This document shows positions 58,701-64,000 of a stretch of 64,000 nt of DNA, one piece after another. The stretch is from Trichostrongylus colubriformis. Lineage: Eukaryota > Nematoda > Chromadorea > Rhabditida > Trichostrongylidae. The notes beneath the pieces were generated by a model. It saw only the letters and a program-made list of their open reading frames with translations. It did not search any database and was not told the DNA's origin. Every line of letters starts with the position of its first letter. Position 1 is the first letter of the stretch. Where the stretch lies: NCBI GenBank assembly GCA_963978905.1, contig OZ022261.1, positions 1,117,992 to 1,181,991 on the forward strand, written 5' to 3'. Made by a program: the position numbers and the translations under genes.

Positions 58701-61700
58701 TTTTTTATTGATACTGTAATTTCAAAGACAAATCAAACAATTTTGTATTAAAGTATAGCATGTGTTCACCACAAAAAATTGATAATATTCCTTAAAAGAG
58801 TTGTCTTGACATTGAAATTTTTAGCAGTTCTCAAATGCCTGAGGGCTTTTACTGGTAATGTCCACCAGGGGCGGAGTTTTCTGGTGGGCGTGCCTCTCCA
58901 TGAAGTGTACTCCCCTTTATCAATGGCACGAGTACAGATTCCTCTCGATTTCCACAGGGACACCTTTTAAATCGCCTGATAATTATCATCAAGCGGTCAC
59001 CTGTTATTGATCTCTGCCCCACCGTAGGGCACCGGTGCAGCCTTTCCGAGACACCAGGGTGGCCTTTTCTTGAACAACCAATTTTTTTATTGATACTGTA
59101 ATTTCAAAGACAAATCAAACAGTTCTGTATTAAAGTATGGCATGTGTTCACCACAAAAAATTGATAATATTTCTTGAAAGAGTTGTCTTGACATTGAAAT
59201 ATTTTGCAGTTCTCAAATGCCTGAGGGCTTTTACTGGTAATGTCCACCAGGGGCGGAGTTTTCAGGTGGGTGTGCCTCTCCATAAAGTGTACTCACCTTT
59301 ATCGATGTCACTAGTACAGATTCCTCTCGATTTCCACAGGGATACCTTTTAAATCGCTTGATAATTATCATCAAGCGATCACCTGTTATTGATCTCTGCC
59401 CCACCGCAGGGCACAGTTCAACCCTTTAAGGGCCCCCAATTTTTTTATTGATACTGTAATTTCAAAGACAAATCAAACGATTTTGTATTAAAGTATAGCA
59501 TGTGTTCTCCACAAAAAATTAATAATATTCCTTAAAAGAGTTGTCTTGACATTGAAATTTTTAGCAGTTCTCAAATGCCTGAGGGCTTTTACTGGTAATG
59601 TCCACCAGGGGCGGAGTTTTCTGGTGGGCGTGCCTCTCCATGAAGTGTACTCCCCTTTATCAATGGCACGAGTACAGATTCCTTTCAATTTCCACAGGGA
59701 TACCTTTTAAATCGCTTGATAATTATCATCAAGCGATCACCTGTTATTGATCTCTGCCCCACCGTAGGGCACCGGTGCAGCCTTTCCGAGACACCAGGGT
59801 GGCCTTTTCTTGAGCAACCAATTTTTTTATTGATACTGTAATTTCAAAGACAAATCAAACAATTTTGTATTAAAGTATAGCATGTGTTCACCACAAAAAA
59901 TTGATAATATTCCTTAAAAGAGTTGTTTTGACATTGAAATTTTTAGCAGTTCTCAAATGCCTGAGGGATTTCACTGGTAATGTCCACCAGGAGCGGAGTT
60001 TTCTGGTGGGCGTGCCTCTCCATGAAGTGTATTCACCTTTATCGATGTCACTAGCACAGATTCCTTTCAATTTCCACAGGGATACCTTTTAAATCGCTTG
60101 ATAATTATCATCAAGCGATCACCTGTTATTGATCTCTGCCCCACCGTAGGGCACTGGTGCAGCCTTTTCGAGACACCAAGGTGGCCTTTTCATGAACAGC
60201 TAATTTTTCTAGCAGCACCATAATTTCAGAGGCAAACCAGACAATTTTGTATTAAAGTATAGCATGTGTTCACCACAAAAAATTGATAATATTTCTTGAA
60301 AGAGTTGTCTTGACATTGAAATATTTTGCAGTTCTCAAATGCCTGAGGGCTTTTACTGGTAATGTCCACCAGGGGCGGAGTTTTCAGGTGGGTGTGCCTC
60401 TCCATGAAGTGTACTCACCTTTATCGATGTCACTAGTACAGATTCCTCTCGATTTCCACAGGGATACCTTTTAAATCGCTTGATAATTATCATCAAGCGA
60501 TCACCTGTTATTGATCTCTGCCCCACCGTAGGGCACCGGTGCAGCCTTTCCGAGACACCAGGGTGGCCTTTTCTTAAACAACCAATTTTTTTATTGATAC
60601 TGTAATTTCAAAGACAAATCAAACAATTTTGTATTAAAGTATAGCATGTGTTCACCACAAAAAATTGATAATATTCCTTAAAAGAGTTGTTTTGACATTG
60701 AAATTTTTAGCAGTTCTCAAATGCCTGAGGGATTTCACTGGTAATGTCCACCAGGAGCGGAGTTTTCTGGTGGGCGTGCCTCTCCATGAAGTGTATTCAC
60801 CTTTATCGATGTCACTAGCACAGATTCCTTTCAATTTCCACAGGGATACCTTTTAAATCGCTTGATAATTATCATCAAGCGATCACCTGTTATTGATCTC
60901 TGCCCCACCGTAGGGCACTGGTGCAGCCTTTTCGAGACACCAAGGTGGCCTTTTCATGAACAGCTAATTTTTCTAGCAGCACCATAATTTCAGAGGCAAA
61001 CCAGACAATTTTGTATTAAAGTATAGCATGTGTTCACCACAAAAAATTGATAATATTCCTTAAAAGAGTTATCTTGACAATGAAATTTCAAGCAGTTCTC
61101 AAATGCCTGAGGGATTTTACTGGTAATGTCCACCAGGGGCGGAGTTTTCAGGTGGGTGTGCCTCTCCATGAAGTGTACTCACCTTTATCGATGTCACTAG
61201 TACAGATTCCTTTCAATTTCCACAGGGATACCTTTTAAATCGCTTGATAATTATCATCAAGCGATCACCTGTTATTGATCTCTGCCCCACCGTAGGCCAC
61301 CGGTGCAGCCTTTCCGAGACACCAGGGTGGCCTTCTCTTGAACAACCAATTTTTTTATTGATACTGTAATTTCAAAGACAAATCAAACAGTTTTGTATTA
61401 AAGTATAGCATGTGTTCACCACAAAAAATTGATAATATTCCTTAAAAGAGTTGTCTTGACATTGAAATTTTTAGCAGTCCTCAAATGCCTGAGGGCTTTT
61501 ACTGGTAATGTCCACCAGGGGCGGAGTTTTCTGGTGGACGTGCCTCTCCATGAAGTGCACTCCCCTTTATCGATGTCACTAGTACAGATTCCTCTCGATT
61601 TCCACAGGGATACCTTTTAAATCGCTTGATAATTATCATCAAGCGATCACCTGTTATTGATCTCTGCCCCACCGTAGGGCACCGGTGCAGCCTTTCCGAG

Positions 61701-64000
61701 ACACCAGGGTGGCCTTTTCTTAAACAACCAATTTTTTTATTGATACTGTAATTTCAAAGACAAATCAAACAATTTTGTATTAAAGTATAGCATGTGTTCA
61801 CCACAAAAAATTGATAATATTCCTTAAAAGAGTTGTCTTGACATTGAAATTTTTAGCAGTTCTCAAATGCCTGAGGGCTTTTACTGGTAATGTCCACCAG
61901 GGGCGGAGTTTTCTGGTGGGCGTGCCTCTCCATGAAGTGTACTCCCCTTTATCAATGGCACGAGTACAGATTCCTCTCGATTTCCACAGGGACACCTTTT
62001 AAATCGCCTGATAATTATCATCAAGCGGTCACCTGTTATTGATCTCTGCCCCACCGTAGGGCACCGGTGCAGCCTTTCCGAGACACCAGGGTGGCCTTTT
62101 CTTGAACAACCAATTTTTTTATTGATACTGTAATTTCAAAGACAAATCAAACAGTTCTGTATTAAAGTATGGCATGTGTTCACCACAAAAAATTGATAAT
62201 ATTTCTTGAAAGAGTTGTCTTGACATTGAAATATTTTGCAGTTCTCAAATGCCTGAGGGCTTTTACTGGTAATGTCCACCAGGGGCGGAGTTTTCAGGTG
62301 GGTGTGCCTCTCCATAAAGTGTACTCACCTTTATCGATGTCACTAGTACAGATTCCTCTCGATTTCCACAGGGATACCTTTTAAATCGCTTGATAATTAT
62401 CATCAAGCGATCACCTGTTATTGATCTCTGCCCCACCGCAGGGCACAGTTCAACCCTTTAAGGGCCCCCAATTTTTTTATTGATACTGTAATTTCAAAGA
62501 CAAATCAAACGATTTTGTATTAAAGTATAGCATGTGTTCTCCACAAAAAATTAATAATATTCCTTAAAAGAGTTGTCTTGACATTGAAATTTTTAGCAGT
62601 TCTCAAATGCCTGAGGGCTTTTACTGGTAATGTCCACCAGGGGCGGAGTTTTCTGGTGGGCGTGCCTCTCCATGAAGTGTACTCCCCTTTATCAATGGCA
62701 CGAGTACAGATTCCTTTCAATTTCCACAGGGATACCTTTTAAATCGCTTGATAATTATCATCAAGCGATCACCTGTTATTGATCTCTGCCCCACCGTAGG
62801 GCACCGGTGCAGCCTTTCCGAGACACCAGGGTGGCCTTTTCTTGAGCAACCAATTTTTTTATTGATACTGTAATTTCAAAGACAAATCAAACAATTTTGT
62901 ATTAAAGTATAGCATGTGTTCACCACAAAAAATTGATAATATTCCTTAAAAGAGTTGTCTTGACATTGAAATTTTTAGCAGTCCTCAAATGCCTGAGGGC
63001 TTTTACTGGTAATGTCCACCAGGGGCGGAGTTTTCTGGTGGACGTGCCTCTCCATGAAGTGCACTCCCCTTTATCGATGTCACTAGTACAGATTCCTCTC
63101 GATTTCCACAGGGATACCTTTTAAATCGTTTGATAATTATCATCAAGCGATCACCTGTTATTGATCTCTGCCCCACCGCAGGGCACAGTTCAACCCTTTA
63201 AGGGCCCCCAATTTTTTTATTGATACTGTAATTTCAAAGACAAATCAAACGATTTTGTATTAAAGTATAGCATGTGTTCTCCACAAAAAATTAATAATAT
63301 TCCTTAAAAGAGTTGTCTTGACATTGAAATTTTTAGCAGTTCTCAAATGCCTGAGGGCTTTTACTGGTAATGTCCACCAGGAGCGGAGTTTTCTGGTGGG
63401 CGTGCCTCTCCATGAAGTGTATTCACCTTTATCGATGTCACTAGCACAGATTCCTTTCAATTTCCACAGGGATACCTTTTAAATCGCTTGATAATTATCA
63501 TCAAGTGATCACCTGTTATTGATCTCTGCCCCACCGCAGGGCACCCGTGCAGCCTTTTCGAGACACCAAGGTGGCCTTTTCATGAACAGCTAATTTTTCT
63601 AGCAGCACCATAATTTCAGAGGCAAACCAGACAATTTTGTATTAAAGTATAGCATGTGTTCACCACAAAAAATTGATAATATTCCTTAAAAGAGTTATCT
63701 TGACAATGAAATTTCAAGCAGTTCTCAAATGCCTGAGGGATTTTACTGGTAATGTCCACCAGGGGCGGAGTTTTCAGGTGGGTGTGCCTCTCCATGAAGT
63801 GTACTCACCTTTATCGATGTCACTAGTACAGATTCCTTTCAATTTCCACAGGGATACCTTTTAAATCGCTTGATAATTATCATCAAGCGATCACCTGTTA
63901 TTGATCTCTGCCCCACCGTAGGGCACCGGTGCAGCCTTTCCGAGACACCAGGGTGGCCTTTTCTTAAACAACCAATTTTTTTATTGATACTGTAATTTCA
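52715..64000. repeat. Higher-order repeat, 3,032-bp unit, with a 4,536-bp relative
   Basis: Eight-monomer pattern (seven long, one short) from 57251 to 60283, repeated from 60283. An earlier relative starts at 52715, 4,536 bp before 57251. The private variant TAGGCCACC (for TAGGGCACC) sits at 53725, 58261 and 61293, and AAGTGATC (for AAGCGATC) at 55935 and 63503, all at sums of these offsets. Confidence 0.92.

Larger units (their letters stand above)
27560..64000. repeat. Satellite array, 97 full monomers of 382 or 358 bp, continuing past the window
   Basis: Uninterrupted tandem repeat. Using the shared TTGATAATATT-equivalent site as landmark, monomers fall at 27749, 28131, 28513 ... 63673. 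There are 96 intervals: 65 of 382 bp, 27 of 358 bp and 4 of 357 bp (one A lost from an A6 run), which sum exactly to the 35,924 bp observed. The two classes differ in one segment after CCCCACCG(T/C)AGGGCAC: the long form has ...CCGAGACACCAGGGTGGCC..., the short form has AGTTCAACCCTTTAAGGGCC. The rest is nearly identical between monomers. The left edge (27560-27590) is degraded, with the hairpin arm mutated. There are no other inserts in 36 kb. Confidence 0.97.

Noticed and set aside
27749..63864. About a hundred 60-85-codon frames on both strands of the satellite
   Set aside because: They are the same monomer frame repeated; most lack an ATG start, and the short period and near-identity explain the openness.
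27941..64000. Satellite as tandem Helitron ends or a CRISPR-like array
   Set aside because: There is a hairpin per unit but no CTRR end after it, and the repeats are contiguous without unique spacers.

Overview
The window looks like nuclear DNA of a nematode, most likely a clade V (strongylid or rhabditid) worm. Three things support this. The one clear gene is a nuclear hormone receptor of the type greatly expanded in nematodes. Its introns are small to medium, with TTTTCAG/TTTAG-type acceptors. The mobile-element remnants (Tc1/mariner-like, Penelope-like, fold-back and MITE-like) also fit. There are no bacterial operons, and most open frames in the window are chance frames in non-coding or repeated DNA.

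Layout. Positions 1-10.8 kb are repeat-rich intergenic DNA with no gene I can name: a 178-bp tandem duplication, one unrecognised 121-codon minus-strand frame, homopolymeric G/C runs, an AT-rich simple repeat and several copies of a short element bounded by CAAGTGTTC-type inverted repeats. Positions 10.85-23.41 kb hold one multi-exon plus-strand gene for a nuclear hormone receptor of about 440 residues. I rebuilt it from reading-frame phases, splice sites and the spacing of the zinc-finger cysteines. Its introns carry a 1.3-kb fold-back element, a degenerate ~105-bp tandem repeat, a dead Tc1-like transposase and a dead minus-strand Penelope-like element with recognisable RT and GIY-YIG motifs. 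Positions 23.4-27.5 kb are intergenic and contain an 899-bp mariner-type element flanked by TA, a second fold-back element and another copy of the CAAGTGTTC element.

From about 27,560 to the end of the window (more than 36 kb, running off the right edge) the DNA is an uninterrupted satellite array. I count 97 complete monomers plus a partial one. They fall into two length classes, about 382 bp (66 copies) and about 358 bp (31 copies), which differ by replacement of one internal segment. The monomers form higher-order repeats with periods of 1,480, 2,601, 3,032 and 5,968 bp, and private point variants recur at exactly those offsets. Some monomers are hybrids of two types, the footprint of unequal exchange or conversion inside the array. 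Each monomer carries a short hairpin. Both strands keep 60-85-codon open frames through most monomers, but without a consistent start codon, so I do not call them genes.

The receptor gene and the satellite show no functional link beyond proximity. The most unusual part of the window is the layered higher-order structure of the satellite.
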